In this document: positions 11,230 to 22,529 of the stretch, one piece after another
How positions within the stretch are numbered: the stretch's first letter is position 1
Layout: each line of letters begins with the position of its first letter
Source of the DNA: Saxidomus purpurata
Taxonomy: Eukaryota; Mollusca; Bivalvia; Venerida; Veneridae
Reading direction: 5' to 3'
DNA: 64,000 nucleotides
Assembly (NCBI GenBank): GCA_022818135.1
Contig: JAFMSR010000005.1
Span: 33,282,434 to 33,346,433 of the forward strand
Translations under genes and position numbers: made by a program
The notes under the pieces: model-generated
Seen by the model: the letters and a program-made list of their open reading frames with translations, nothing else
Told to the model about the DNA's origin: nothing
Databases searched by the model: none

Positions 11230-12200
11230 AAAGATTGTCTGCGCAAATTTTAAATATATGAAAGCGTTTGTTAGCTAGATTTTTATAGTAAAAATTAATT
11301 TTATTCAGTCGGAAGGCGCCAAATGTCACAAGGTGAGGAAAACTGAAAAATCAAGAGTATTTCATTGTCTATTCTCATTCTCACTATATAGGTCCTTAGA
11401 TAAATTAAGAAATTTGAAATTATTGTATTACTAATCAACTAAAATGACCAACAAATACTGCCGACCGAAAACAGCTTGTTTTTCTAAAGATAATATTATA
11501 TCGCTAGTTATGATTGACTAATTACAAATTCCTTCATTTATTTTAAACTTAAATTATAAATTATACATGATCTTTTGAAAAAAAAGTTGTTTTCGATCTA
11601 CATAAACTGTTTTTCTGTCCCTTTTCAGTCTTTTTTAGCCTTATTCGGTCTTATTCGATCTTTTTCGGTTGTTGCACCATGTAATAGGCATTTTCGGTTG
11701 TTTTCGGTAAATCTATGCACCATGTAATATCCTATCAGAAGATGCCTTACAGCTTAAATTTCTCATTTCAAAAGCCTTGTTTATTGACAAAAGTTTTTTT
11801 TAGCCTACATAGGTACCCTCTTTGAAAATTATTGTATATCTATGCCCTTGCTACAAGACAGACGAACGAAATTGCTTATCGCTGTTAAGGACCTGTCAAG
11901 TTTAACTCAACTGTTAATGCGTTTACCGTTCTCTAGTTTATTGCCCTGTGAGTGGCGCAATTAAGAGAAAGTCTACAAAAATGTTTAAATACTAGTAGTA
12001 TATTTTATTAATTTCTAGCTGCGTCTGCAGAAAATTCTTTAGTCATAATAAACCCATGAATAATGTCTGAGTTGTCTGTAATATTTATACATGTACAATG
12101 AAACGGATGCATGCCATCTTTTCACTGCGGATTTTTGTTCTGTGAAACCAATTGCCTTGTCAAACGTTGTAAAACCTAAATTCACAAAAACAAAATCAAA
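11230..12200. other. No recognisable gene
   Basis: AT-rich sequence. 'gcaccatgtaata' occurs twice (about 11670-11735) with TTTTCGGT-rich flanks. A short ORF at 12091-12318 runs into homopolymers and is not supported. Confidence 0.4.
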
Positions 12201-12204
12201 AACC

Positions 12205-12275
12205 CCAAAACCTTGCCCCCCAACCAAAAAAAAAACCCCCCCCCCCCATAAAATTTTTTTTCCCCCCCCCCCCGC
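12205..12275. repeat. A/C/T homopolymer block
   Basis: Alternating runs of A, C and T, including runs of about 13 C and 12 C. The look is the same as the larger block at 29377-30091 and may be low-quality consensus. Confidence 0.7.
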
Positions 12276-12334
12276 AATTTACCGGTGCCCGTTTACTGAG
12301 ATTGGTACGCTGAAATAATGGTGATAAGGGTCCT

Positions 12335-12405
12335 TGCTAAAGAAAATACCATAACGGCAGCGGCGGGATTCGAACCTCGGACTCTATGGTCTTAAAAAAG
12401 TGGTG
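12335..12405 (-). mobile_element. SINE fragment with B box (minus strand)
   Basis: On the minus strand the Pol III B box 'ggttcgaatcccgccgctg' is intact, but no matching A box or cloverleaf can be folded upstream. This looks like a truncated tRNA-derived SINE rather than a tRNA gene. Confidence 0.45.
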
Positions 12406-12409
12406 GTAA

Positions 12410-13340
12410 CTTCTCGTCACTGCATACACCAAACGTAGACTTTGAAAAAGATCATTCTGTTTATCCTCCTGGTGGCAAGTGATTCAACCTTTTTGAACAG
12501 TGCAGATCATGATCATCAAACGCAGAGTCCGCTATTTAGTCAGTAAAATGTCTCTGGTCACCATCTTCACTATTAATGATACTGCCCGAACTGAAAGATG
12601 GACCAGTCTATTTAGCATTCGGCAGGGAATGATTTCAATGGCACCGTGATGCTGAAGTACACACATGTGTTTCAATCAGATTTTTGAAATCTTTTTATCA
12701 ATTTGTTGTGTAATTTTCAGAATATTCTCTGTTTCTCTTTTGTATTTTTACTGCATCGACGGCTTAAGGAATGATACTATTCACAGCTTGATTAATGGAT
12801 AAAAACTTCACGGCAACTATTTCAGATGTCTCTGATTTTACCTGCCATTTTGCTCATTATTCAGAATTTAGTCACTGCATTATATTATGAAAACAAAGAA
12901 ATCTTTATACATAGGTAAATTCGCTTCTCTGATTTGAAGAAATCGTGAAGTGGAAGTAAATAATTCGGGGTCATGACTTCATTTCATTTTCAAACCTTGA
13001 GAAAACAAGCTCTTCTGTGTTTAAATTTCTACAAAGTTCCAGCAAGACAAACGTCAATTTTGACTCTGAGAAAAAAAACACGATAATTTTCGAAGTTCGA
13101 ATGTATCCGCAGATAAACATGTATAGTTACCCGGATGTTAAATACAAGTGTCCTACGTGAAGCTTTTTTGCGGGACGTCGGATATAATAGACAGGAAGGA
13201 ATTCGTGTATATGGAAAAACAATGTTGGTTGATCAGCAAGGTGCCACAGTATATGCTTTCAGACAATCCGGAGGTAAAAAATAACATATGTTACAAAGAT
13301 GTATCATTTTGAGAAACGAGATGGATTTTTGTTTTGTTTT
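12410..13340. other. Upstream region of the LRR gene, unassigned
   Basis: No supported feature. A segment at about 13165-13272 is open in two frames and ends at a donor-like GGAG|GTAAAA, but neither frame resembles a family I know. Confidence 0.35.
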
Positions 13341-13346
13341 AACGGT

Positions 13347-13403
13347 TATATATACAGTCGTTGTCTGGATGTTGGAGGTAGACAGACAGCTTGAGTAATA
13401 AAG
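13347..13403 (+). promoter_or_regulatory. Possible core promoter and non-coding first exon
   Basis: A TATATATA motif (13347-13354) is followed about 25-30 bp later by a plausible start region, then by 'aataaag' and a strong donor GTAAGC at 13404. If real, this is the TATA box and 5' UTR exon of the LRR gene, spliced to a site just upstream of its ATG. Inference only. Confidence 0.3.
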
Positions 13404-13769
13404 GTAAGCGAACTTGCTGTATTTATCAGTTTTATATAAACAATTTTCTCAAATATCTTATCTCAGAATATTTATTATTAAATGTCTTCTTTGCAAAGAA
13501 ATTTTATTCTCGAACATTTCTGAGATTCTTGTATTTATGATTGCATAATATGATATTTTACACTTCATTAATGGTTACATTTTCACAAGCTAAGCTCTTA
13601 AAATATTTGAATAGTTTGACAGAATACTCAATGTTTGCAATATGCTTTCAGCACATGACTGGTTAACCTACTTTTTCGTCTGCTTTAAAAGCGTGCACGT
13701 GCTTGAGTTCCCGGGATTCTGACGAATTCACTCTCTACGGGATAGGCTAAATCCAACTAGTCAAAGCAG

Positions 13770-13778
13770 ATGTCATGA
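13770..13778 (+). promoter_or_regulatory. Two-codon upstream ORF overlapping the LRR start
   Basis: ATG TCA TGA begins five bases before the main ATG, and its stop overlaps that ATG (shared sequence ATGA). Scanning ribosomes would meet the short frame first, so translation of the main frame may depend on leaky scanning or re-initiation, unless transcription or splicing starts inside this point. Confidence 0.5.
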
Positions 13779-15370
13779 ATATCTGTCTTCCGGTCTTAGT
13801 TGTACTTCCGCTTTGCATTATGGGATTTAAATGTCCAGACGACATAAGTCGCGTGTGTAGCTGTTACACGACTTTCAGCGGAGATATTAGGAGGAAAGAA
13901 CGACGACACGTTAATTGTTCATCCAGGGAACTAAAACACGTGCCCTATTTAGATTTTAGAGAAGGCACTAGGTTATACGAGCTTCTTTTACAAAATAACT
14001 CAATAACCGAATTAACGGCGAGTGATTTCGCAAGGAGAACCCATATCCGCTACATCGATGTCAGCGGAAACCCATTCGGAATGTCTTTGGAGAGTTCATT
14101 GTTGGAAAAATCTGTCACTGGTCTGAAAATACTTAAAGTGAAAGATACAGGTATTGATCTCCAAAACATGACGTCACTACATTTTCTTAGAGATGTGCAT
14201 TCACTGGAAGAATTAGATTTGTCAGGGAATATGGAATACGGTGTTGATATGCTACCAGCAATTTTTGTTGAGAATGAAATACATTCGCTCAAAGTATTAA
14301 AGCTGTCGCTATGCAGGATAAAGGATATAAATCCGCATGCTTTCATAGGACTTAACAACCTGAGAGAAATGGACCTGAGCCAGAACTATCTATCTCGCGT
14401 TCCAAGAGCTATTAACAGACTAGGGTTACTGAGGAAGTTAAATCTTCGAGAAAATGACATCACTGTTGTATACTATGGGGATTTTAGTGATCTAAACTGT
14501 CTTGAAGAACTAGATTTATCAAAAAATTTACTTGGACAAATTGAAGCTTTTAGAAACGGGGCCCTGTTTGGGCTTGGGAATTCTCTTTCTCACTTTTATC
14601 TCCATAGTTCACATTTGGGATTCATTCCGACTCGCACATTGTCAGAACTGAAGAAACTGAGACATTTGGATATTTCTCATAATACAATTACTTTGATGAC
14701 CAATACCTCTTTCTCGGGGAAATACCGTCTTAGCTTTCTTGACATTAGTGGAAATCCTATACACTTAGATGATGACATGTTCAACACTGTCAAGGACAGT
14801 TTAATTAGTTTGCGCATGCGCAGGATAGGATTAACTTCTATACCTAGAATTCCAATAGAAAAACTTGAGAAATTGCGGAACTTGGATTTATCTTATAATG
14901 AATTATCTACAATAAACAACGACAGTATTACTGGAATATCAGCTAGACGCCTTTCCTTCCGGGGAAATAAGATGCATTACATTAGTTCAGATGCTTTTTC
15001 ACATTACACGCGGCCGATAGATGTAGATCTAGCGGAAAATGTGTTAGATTCCCTAAAGTTTGTTTTTAAATCAGACAAATGTACATTCTACAAACTAAAC
15101 ATATCTTACAATGGTTTCTTGTGCGATTGCCAAATTGAACAGATTGTTAATTCAAAGAGAGTCTTTGATCTTGATGGAACCTGCATTTTAAAAACTGGCC
15201 AGAAGGTGGCACTCACAAACGGAAGTATGACCCGTGATTTGGAGAAAGACTGCGGGAAGTCGTCTCGAACATTTTGCTTATGGTGGGCACCAAAGTCAAA
15301 CTCTGGTACTGCTTTCACTAGTTTATCGTTGCTGGTGTATCTAGTGTGGCAGTATGTTTTATGTTTGTAA
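13775..15370 (+). CDS. Secreted, probably GPI-anchored leucine-rich-repeat protein
   Basis: The 531-residue frame is uninterrupted by introns. Residues 1-17 are a signal peptide. Cys20, Cys28, Cys30 and Cys48 form a CxnCxCxnC LRRNT cap. About 15-16 LRRs of LxxLxLxxN type follow (for example LEELDLSGN, LREMDLSQN, LRHLDISHN). An LRRCT cap carries Cys450, Cys452, Cys470 and Cys493. The last ~19 residues are hydrophobic with no basic or cytoplasmic tail, after a small-residue stretch (SNSG); this fits a GPI-attachment signal better than a receptor transmembrane helix. There is no TIR, Ig or kinase domain. The layout is that of Toll-like ectodomains without signalling part, and of lamprey VLR-type LRR proteins. 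A surface recognition or adhesion role is inference. A polyadenylation signal lies 90 bp downstream. Confidence 0.9.
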   Translation: MNICLPVLVVLPLCIMGFKCPDDISRVCSCYTTFSGDIRRKERRHVNCSSRELKHVPYLDFREGTRLYELLLQNNSITELTASDFARRTHIRYIDVSGNPFGMSLESSLLEKSVTGLKILKVKDTGIDLQNMTSLHFLRDVHSLEELDLSGNMEYGVDMLPAIFVENEIHSLKVLKLSLCRIKDINPHAFIGLNNLREMDLSQNYLSRVPRAINRLGLLRKLNLRENDITVVYYGDFSDLNCLEELDLSKNLLGQIEAFRNGALFGLGNSLSHFYLHSSHLGFIPTRTLSELKKLRHLDISHNTITLMTNTSFSGKYRLSFLDISGNPIHLDDDMFNTVKDSLISLRMRRIGLTSIPRIPIEKLEKLRNLDLSYNELSTINNDSITGISARRLSFRGNKMHYISSDAFSHYTRPIDVDLAENVLDSLKFVFKSDKCTFYKLNISYNGFLCDCQIEQIVNSKRVFDLDGTCILKTGQKVALTNGSMTRDLEKDCGKSSRTFCLWWAPKSNSGTAFTSLSLLVYLVWQYVLCL

Positions 15371-15459
15371 CATTGCAACATTTGCGGCCTAGAATACGAA
15401 TACACAATTTTACTTATAAACGTGTAATAATCCCGATGTGCATTGATTATTTGCTTCTA

Positions 15460-15465
15460 AATAAA
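15460..15465 (+). terminator. Polyadenylation signal AATAAA
   Basis: Canonical AATAAA about 90 bp after the TAA of the LRR gene, followed by AT-rich sequence. It marks the likely 3' end of that transcript. Confidence 0.65.
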
Positions 15466-15469
15466 GAAT

Positions 15470-16230
15470 GAAATCTGTGAATAGGTAGATCTTTAATATA
15501 TACAATAAAGTAACACGTACTTATTTCTGTAACTTAATGTTGTTCAAACAACCTGATTTTTTAGAAAAGTTAAAAAAAAAACAACATAACACTAATTTCG
15601 TAAAACTTTCTGTACGGTATATATACAAAAGATTACATTTTATGTATTAAACTAAATCTACAATTGAAGGTTACTGGTAATATTCCAGCCAAATTCACAA
15701 TGTTCTCGAAAGTTAGAGGGAATGTTGACTGTGCAATTGTATGAAACCAATATTTACATTTTTATGTAATATGCTTAAGTAGTATGCATCCTACGATACT
15801 TTTACTCATACTGTGTTGCTCATATACTAAGTATTGTTTTGAATTTGTTTCAAAGAATTGTTTTATTTGTTGCCAGTTTTAATGAGCCACCTTCTGAAAA
15901 ATATAAACAATAATAGGTCATTCATATAATATCATGGTCCTCTACAAAAAAGATATGTATTTTCATTCCGTCAGCTTTAAACTTTCTTTTTATCTCTCTG
16001 CTTTTACCACTTGCCACAATTAACGTCGATCACTCTGAAGTTACTTATATCTACAATAATGAATTTACTGATGGACTTATTTTAGAACTGCGTTTTATTT
16101 ACTCTCAAGACAATGTTGGCGTATTACTGCCGTAGTTATTATTATGTCGATTCTTCGTGTAAAAAAAATGTCAAAAAGTGTTTCCTACTGTTGGCAATAT
16201 AAATAATTATTTTTGAACATGTGACGGTCA
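15470..16230. other. No recognisable feature
   Basis: AT-rich intergenic sequence downstream of the LRR gene. I see no open frame over 60 codons, tandem repeat or RNA gene. Confidence 0.5.
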
Positions 16231-16405
16231 GTTGGAGGGCGGTGGTGTAGAGGTTAAGGTGTATGCCGCTCATCCCGGAGGTTGCGGGTTCAAGCCCCAC
16301 TTGGGTCACGACCGTAGCTCCTCATATGAAACCAGTATTGGTTTTTTCCAGAAAGCGGACTCGACAGTGACTCGATAAGCTACAAGCTTTCTTCACAATC
16401 GAGCT
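16231..16405 (+). mobile_element. tRNA-derived SINE
   Basis: The head 'ggcggtggtgtagaggttaa' carries an A box, and 'ggttcaagcc' at 16287-16296 is a good B box. A non-tRNA body follows and ends in 'gagctaaaaaaa'. The same head is at 48533-48730, and the body resembles 56140-56335. Confidence 0.75.
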
Positions 16406-16845
16406 AAAAAAATTAGTATAAACTAATCACGTCGTTAAAAGTAATTGTAACATCCAAAGCGATCAAGGGAGTTAACCCACTTCCCACTTCCAATTTAGAC
16501 AAGCATGTCTCTTCCAATGAGGTGTTTTGCAGAATTATGTTCCAAAATGCTAAAAACTTAAATATCGTATTGCTGTCTACTTTGGATTGTAGCAGCTTGA
16601 AAAAGTATACATTACTTATATATTGTTATAGACACTACAGTAGGCACTAATGAGGTCTCATCCAAGAAAACAAGCTAATACAAATGCTGTCATGGACGGA
16701 CCTTTATAAAATTTGCTTCAAATAAAAAAAAGTATGTACCGATTGGTGAACAAAGTGTTCTCCTCGAACATAATACTTTTAAGTGTAAAGCAATTCTCTT
16801 CTTGGTTCTTTATTCGATCAGAACTAGATATTTAATACCGCTTTG

Positions 16846-16912
16846 GTGCAGTGGTAGCGCGTTCGCCTCAGGATCGGAGTGTCCCGGGTTCAAACCCCAT
16901 CAGTAGTAGTAG
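16846..16912 (+). mobile_element. tRNA-like SINE head
   Basis: 'gctttggtgcagtggtagcg' (A box) and 'gggttcaaacccc' (B box) are spaced as in a tRNA, but the anticodon arm does not fold cleanly and (TAG)n follows, so it is called SINE-derived. 16913-17700 beyond it holds a 139-codon minus-strand open frame with no recognised motif and nothing else nameable. Confidence 0.5.
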
Positions 16913-17719
16913 TGTTCTTATTCTCTCTGTCTTCGAGGTTTGCGAGTCTCGATATTGATTGATATCAGTTGTAAATTAACATAAATAAGATATTAAATAC
17001 TCACCCGATTTACATAAAAGTTTTGCATACCTCCCGGAATTACACGACGCCGCCTGTCCATCAAATCGTTCGACTGACCAATCAAAATTCAATATTTTTT
17101 ACACACCTCCACGCGATCTGTTGTCCAGAGATTTCCTCAGACAATAAAAGCGGTAAAAGCGCTTGAATATTTAGGTGTGACTACCAAAATATAAACTTAT
17201 GAAACGTTTTGGACGGCTGTTGTTACATTTCAATTTGCACTCATGCACAGAAGTACACGTGTCACTAATAAATTAAAAGGCTATTTCCAAACAGCTCCCC
17301 TTCAAAATTAATTGAAAGAACAGGTATATACTTGCATATTGAAGTGTCTGATGTAATTTTGGCATTTTAAACAGCTGCTCTGACACATACACGAGTAACG
17401 AGTAAAGTCGTTCATTACATTCTCTGTAAGTAGTCTGACACTAATCTTAATTTTTTCTGAAAAATGTCTCAGCTCTACAAGTATATGTTTCAAGGAGATC
17501 GTGCCACGTTTCGTGAAAATCGAAGTACTTTGCGTTGTAACCAGTATGGATCTAGATCGGACTCCTAACTGACTGTTCGCCAATCCATCGGTTACTACCC
17601 TAGTTAAATTGTAACACTGTATGAACGTAGTACTTTTTTGCACAGCGTGTATCATTTGAAGAACTGGCAAATCTAACCTATCTACCATGACATTGACCAA
17701 TTTAGTGACTCTTTGATGG

Positions 17720-18893
17720 GAAATCATTAGCTGGCAAATATTGTACAGCTAATCCGATCGGGTGACTCTTTGATGGCCAATGGTTAGCTGGCAAATATTG
17801 TACAGCTAATCCAATCGGGTGACTTTGATGGCCAATGGTTAGCTGGCAAATTTTGTACAGCTAATCCAATCGGGTGACTCTTTGATAGACAATGGTTAGC
17901 TGGCAAATATTGTACAGCCAAACGAATTGGGTGACACTTTGATGTCCAATGGTTAGCTGGCAAATTTTGTACAGCTAATCCAATCGGGTGACTCTTTGAT
18001 AGACAATGGTTAGCTGGCAAATATTGTACAGTCAAACGAATTGGGTGACTCTTTGATAGACAATGGTTAGCTGGAAAATATTGTACAGCTAATCCAATCG
18101 GGTGACTCTTTGATAGACAATGGTAAGCTGGCAAATATTGTACAGCTAATCGAATTGGGTGACTCTTTGATGGCCAATGGTTAGCCGGCAAATATTGTAC
18201 AGCTAATCGAATTGGTTGACTCTTTGATAGACAATTATTAGCTGGCAAATATTGTACAGCTAATCCAATCGGGTGACTCTGATAGGCAATGGTTAGCTGG
18301 AAAATATTGTACAGCTAATCGAATTGGGTGACTCTTTTGATGGCCAGTGGTTAGCTGGCAAATATTGTACAGCTAATCGAATTGGGTGACTCTTTGACAG
18401 ACAATGGTTAGCTGGCAAATATTGTACAGTTAATCGAATTGGGTGACTCTTTGATGTCCACTGGTTAGCTGGGAAATATTGTACAGCTAATCCAATTGGG
18501 TGACTCTTTGATGTCCAATGGTTAGCTGGGAAATATTGTACAGCTAATCCAATCGGGTGACTCTTTGATGTCTAATGGTTAGCTGGCAAATATTGTACAG
18601 CTCATCGAATTGGGTGACTCTTTGATGTCCAATGGTTAGCTGGGAAATATTGTACAGCTAATCCAATTGGGTGACTCTTTGATGTCCAATGGTTAGCTGG
18701 CAAATATTGTACAGCTAATCCAATCGGGTGACTCTTTGATGTCCAATGGTTAGCTGGCAAATATTGTACAGCTAATCCAATCGGGTGACTCTTTGATGTC
18801 CAATGGTTAGCTGGCAAATATTGTACAGCTAATCCAATCGGGTGACTCTTTGATAGACAATGGTTAGCTGGCAAATATTGTACAACTAATGTC
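17720..18893. repeat. 57-bp satellite, about 20 copies
   Basis: Tandem units of 57 bp contain 'caatggttagctggcaaata', 'ttgtacagctaatccaat' and 'cgggtgactctttgat'. Two alternations recur among copies: tagacaatgg/tgtccaatgg/tggccaatgg and ccaatcggg/cgaattggg. Because 57 is a multiple of three, minus-strand frames of 118-154 codons stay open with a 19-residue period (…LPANHCLSKSHPIGLAVQY…). There is no sign that these are translated. Confidence 0.95.
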
Positions 18894-18959
18894 GGGATTT
18901 GCTTCAAACTTCGGCCGACCTCAACTATTTTAGCTTTACTTCTAGGTGGTTTTATCAAC

Positions 18960-19590
18960 TAGATTCAAATAGTTCGTGTATGATGCAACCATTTATAAGT
19001 ATAACGTATGCCAACGAAATGTATCAGTGTTTCTGAAGAATAAATTTGTTTACTGAAAATAATTTGGAGGACAAAAAATGTAATAGGACTAGATAATTTG
19101 TAGGTAATCATTTGAAGAGATAACTAGACAAATTGGCTACCTAAAATAACCAACGATGTGCATTGCATTCGGCTTTTTACCTATGCGTACTCTTCTTGGG
19201 TAGCATTTGCTGGTTTGCGAACATTTAATACTATTTTTGTATATAATGCCTTATATTGCACACCTGAGTTTCATTGCAGCACATGTACACTTTCAACCCT
19301 ACCAGAGTTTTTATATTTTAAAGTAGTGAGTATTGAATTTACTGGGGGGAAAAATCAAAATTTTAGATGACCACATCTTTTGAACAATTTTGTTGCGAAT
19401 CATTTAAACTCTATTCCTATTGAAATTATATCAAAGTCTGACAAATAGTTTCCGAGGAGAACACTTTAAACCATTTTATATATAATATAGCCTTATAAAA
19501 AACTGTCCCCGCTCCTTTGCAGCTATTATGTTTTTGGCGAATCAACAATTTTGTGAAATGTTTTTGGAATCAAGCTGATGGATTCTGATA
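18960..19590. other. No recognisable feature
   Basis: Intergenic AT-rich sequence. The 70-codon frame at 19158-19370 has no motif. Confidence 0.45.
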
Positions 19591-19599
19591 ATGAGAGGT

Positions 19600-19890
19600 T
19601 TTACAAATCTATTAATAGCAACTGATCCCCGGGCAGGACCATTTGACTCAATATAAAACTATGTAAAATATTCATCCTAGGACGGAGTAAAGTTGACCCA
19701 AGGGGTAGAAGACCACTAGAAAGTAGAAACGATGCATTCCAAATATCTAGGCTCTAGGCCTTGTAGTTTCTAATAAGATTGGAGGATTATAACAATTAAA
19801 AGAAGGTTTTAGTAGTTGTTGAGATATAACCTTCCATAAGAAATTATTATATGACATTACCGACTATAAATAAACTTTCTATTGTATTGT
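19600..19890. repeat. Helitron-like repeat fragment and TATTG microsatellite
   Basis: Bases 19617-19790 share 'ctgatccccgggcaggacc' and 'ctctaggccttgtagtttc' phrases with the 9736-11229 element. The segment ending in 'tattgtattgtattgt' near 19870-19885 looks like the 3' tail of a retroelement. Confidence 0.5.
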
Positions 19891-21105
19891 ATTGTAAGAA
19901 ACTTTAAACCGAATTTTCTGAGTCCGAAAGCGATATAAATGTGTCACCAGACATCTAAGACTAAACACATCTTCATCAGAGACCTTCATGTATACGTTAA
20001 GTTTCAAACAGGTATCGTCATTGGTTGTAGAGATATCATCCTCAGTGCTAAGTCTTTAACCTGTATTTTTAAGTTCAAATGGACCATAATTTAGTCTAAT
20101 CCTGAGGTAAAAAGTTGGTAATCTTACCTACATAAGGAGAAAATGATGGTAAAGAAGTGATGCACGTTTCCAAGCAATGTGTATTTGTGTATGTATGCGT
20201 CATGGGCTTTTTAGCCTAATGGATTTACATGAAATAAAACTATGACACTTTGTGAAACGGCTTAGATATACATTTGTATACTAAAGGGAAAAAGAAACAC
20301 AGGATAAACCTTCATGGTGATTTGAAGAAATGTATTAAACATTATAAAAAGTAGTATAAAGATCTACATTTCATAAGCAAATTGAAAAAAATCACCATTT
20401 AATGGACGCTCTGAACTTCTGTTAACCGTTACCATAATTGAAAGAAATAACAATTTGATATAAATAGTGGAATGTATATCAGTGAGGAGTGACATGATAT
20501 TGAACTTTTGTCACCCTGCGGAAAAGGGGCAACTATTCACTTTTTATTCTCCTCCGGCGGAGTGATATTGTTTTGGCGTTATCCGTTCATCCGGAGTCGT
20601 TATTAAGCAACCAATGAAACTTAAAACAAGTACACAACAGCATAATGCCGTGGCGCATGCGCAACTTTTGTCAGGATTGTCTTAGTATCTTCAGAGTTAC
20701 TGTCCTTAAATTGTTCCTTTCTTATATATTCAATATAGAAACTTTTAAATTCCATTTCTCTGAAACTGATAAGCAAAATTTAATTGTAACTGGCTCAAAT
20801 AATCTAATGATGCCTCTTTCTAACTTTTATTTTGGCGCGAAATATGCGTTGTGTGCGATAGACAAAGCAGCCGGTTGTGTTAGAATTGCCAATAAAACAA
20901 AGACTTTGGCAGTAAAAAGATGATGTCAATATAAAAAAATCCAGTCAAATCCTGTATCCTTTAAATAATAAATACTACTTATTAAATAGTTATAAAAAGT
21001 GTCCCTTCTCAGATGCAATTTTAAGCATTCTGTGTAGATTCTAAATGACTTATGCATTCCGTAAATAGAAGCACAGACGTTAGCGCAAGGCATAAACTAA
21101 TGCCT
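19890..21105. other. No supported gene
   Basis: Contains 'ctcctccggcggagtgatat' at about 20550, of dispersed-repeat style, and a 92-codon frame (20645-20923, plus) with no recognised motif. Nothing here is supported as a gene. Confidence 0.4.
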
Positions 21106-21109
21106 TTTT

Positions 21110-21622
21110 ACTTTTACGTGGACAGAAATACAACAGAGATATACTTGAACGTGTACACATTAATATTTATTTGGACGCACATGCATAAAAAACAGATCGT
21201 AATAATCCACCGTAATTTTTACTTGGACACAATTTATTGCAACATATTTCAATAACATTTATTCGGTAAATTTTACTAAGACAAAAATACAACAAAATAT
21301 ACCTTAATTAATTCGCTGTAATATTTTACTAGACACAATTGCCACAAAAACTATACCGTAACTTTTACTTGAAAACAAATGAAAACAACAGAAATTTGCC
21401 TTAACGTGAACACTGTAATATTTACTGTGACACAAATACAACAGAGAAACCCTGAACATGTACACTGCAATTTTACTTGCAAAGAAATGCTACAGACATA
21501 TGCCTTAGCTTGACAAGTTGTAATTTTTACTTGAAAACAAATAAAACAGAACTATACCTGAATGGCTTTACAACACTTTTTTTTACCTGCAACAGAGATA
21601 TACTCAGCACATATACTGTAAT
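21110..21622. repeat. Diverged minisatellite, about 60-65-bp period
   Basis: About eight degenerate units share 'caacagagatatac', 'gtgtacactgtaat' and 'ttttacttggacacaa'. It abuts the cysteine-rich exon at 21661. Confidence 0.65.
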
Positions 21623-21660
21623 TTTACAGCTGAGGTATATGCGATAGAGCACCAAAAGTC

Positions 21661-21794
21661 TTAACCACCTCTTCGACAGCTCCCGCTCCTCAAATATGTG
21701 CCATCTTTACACATACATATGTCGTCTATGCATACTGTGTTAGAGCTGTAACATTGGGGATCAGAATCAGTTTTCTTTTTCAAACACATCCCTC
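21661..21794 (-). CDS. Terminal exon: EB/EGF-like cysteine module
   Basis: On the minus strand an acceptor (gatacgcag) opens an exon with phase-1 entry that reads GGMCLKKKTDSDPQCYSSNT and on to a TAA after 43 full codons. Six cysteines are spaced C-x9-C-x6-C-x4-C-x-C-x10-C, as in EB or EGF-like extracellular modules. The entry phase matches the phase-1 exits of the other minus-strand exons at 27208-36782, so this may be their shared 3' end. It could equally be an isolated exon of another secreted protein or a relic. Open sequence before the acceptor is probably intron. Confidence 0.5.
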
Positions 21795-21939
21795 CTGCGT
21801 ATCCATCTATATATGAGAAAGTAACTGCATATAGAATATACGTTTCACACACGTGTACACTAACTAAACTGTGGTTACATGTATACATACCGACTTTTTG
21901 AATAAGGGCAAGCAGATTAAGAATATCGTTAAACACCAA

Positions 21940-22450
21940 TATTTCTTCTTATTCTTAATTGAATTAACCTGATTTAGATATTTATAACAAATTACAGACA
22001 ATTTTTGTAAAACACACACGTCCCCTTTGATGACATTCGACCAAGAACTGCTGAAAATAAAATGGGGCCAGCATTTCTTACCATTTCAAATGACAGTTTT
22101 AATATTTATGATCATCATGACATTGAAATTTGATCTCGCAAAACCAAAGTGTAGTACCAAGTCACTTCCAAACTAGAACTGTGGAGCAAAAACGATCTAT
22201 ATTACTTGCTTGGAGATAGTTTGACCGTTTATGTTTATGGTTACTATGCTCATGACTTTGACCTCACAACAAAAAGCTTTAAAGTAATCCCTGTAAGAAC
22301 CCAATATATATGCCTAATTTATCGGACACATTCGTTTCACAGCCAGGTGTGCTTTGACTGACTGGTCTCAACATCAATACAGATCACATTCTGGTGCTTA
22401 CCAACATCTCTACTTAGGTTAAATTATTTAAAATCCACCATTAATCGGAG
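21940..22450. other. No recognisable feature
   Basis: AT-rich sequence; if the minus-strand exons form one gene, this is intron. Confidence 0.4.
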
Positions 22451-22456
22451 CCAGTG

Positions 22457-22529
22457 GTCCACCGCCGACCAACCGATGGATGGACTGACAGGTCCACCGC
22501 CGACCAACCGATGGCTGGACTGACAGGTT
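22457..22529. repeat. 36-bp direct duplication
   Basis: Two adjacent copies of 'gtccaccgccgaccaaccga' plus tggMtggactgacag. Confidence 0.85.

Noticed and set aside
13165..13272. Coding exon upstream of the LRR gene
   Set aside because: Two frames are open and a donor-like site is present, but no acceptor, family match or phase support was found.
16231..16912. tRNA genes
   Set aside because: A and B boxes are present, but cloverleafs do not close and SINE bodies follow; the same applies at 25337, 34029 and 48533.
17308..17727. 139-codon minus-strand ORF next to the satellite
   Set aside because: No recognisable motif, start codon lies at the satellite edge, and no splice or promoter support; possible but not supportable.
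17784..18958. 154- and 118-codon minus-strand frames with 19-residue repeats as a protein gene
   Set aside because: The frames are open only because the satellite unit is 57 bp; there are no flanking exons, signal peptide or start context.
20645..20923. 92-codon plus-strand ORF
   Set aside because: No motif; ordinary chance length for this composition.
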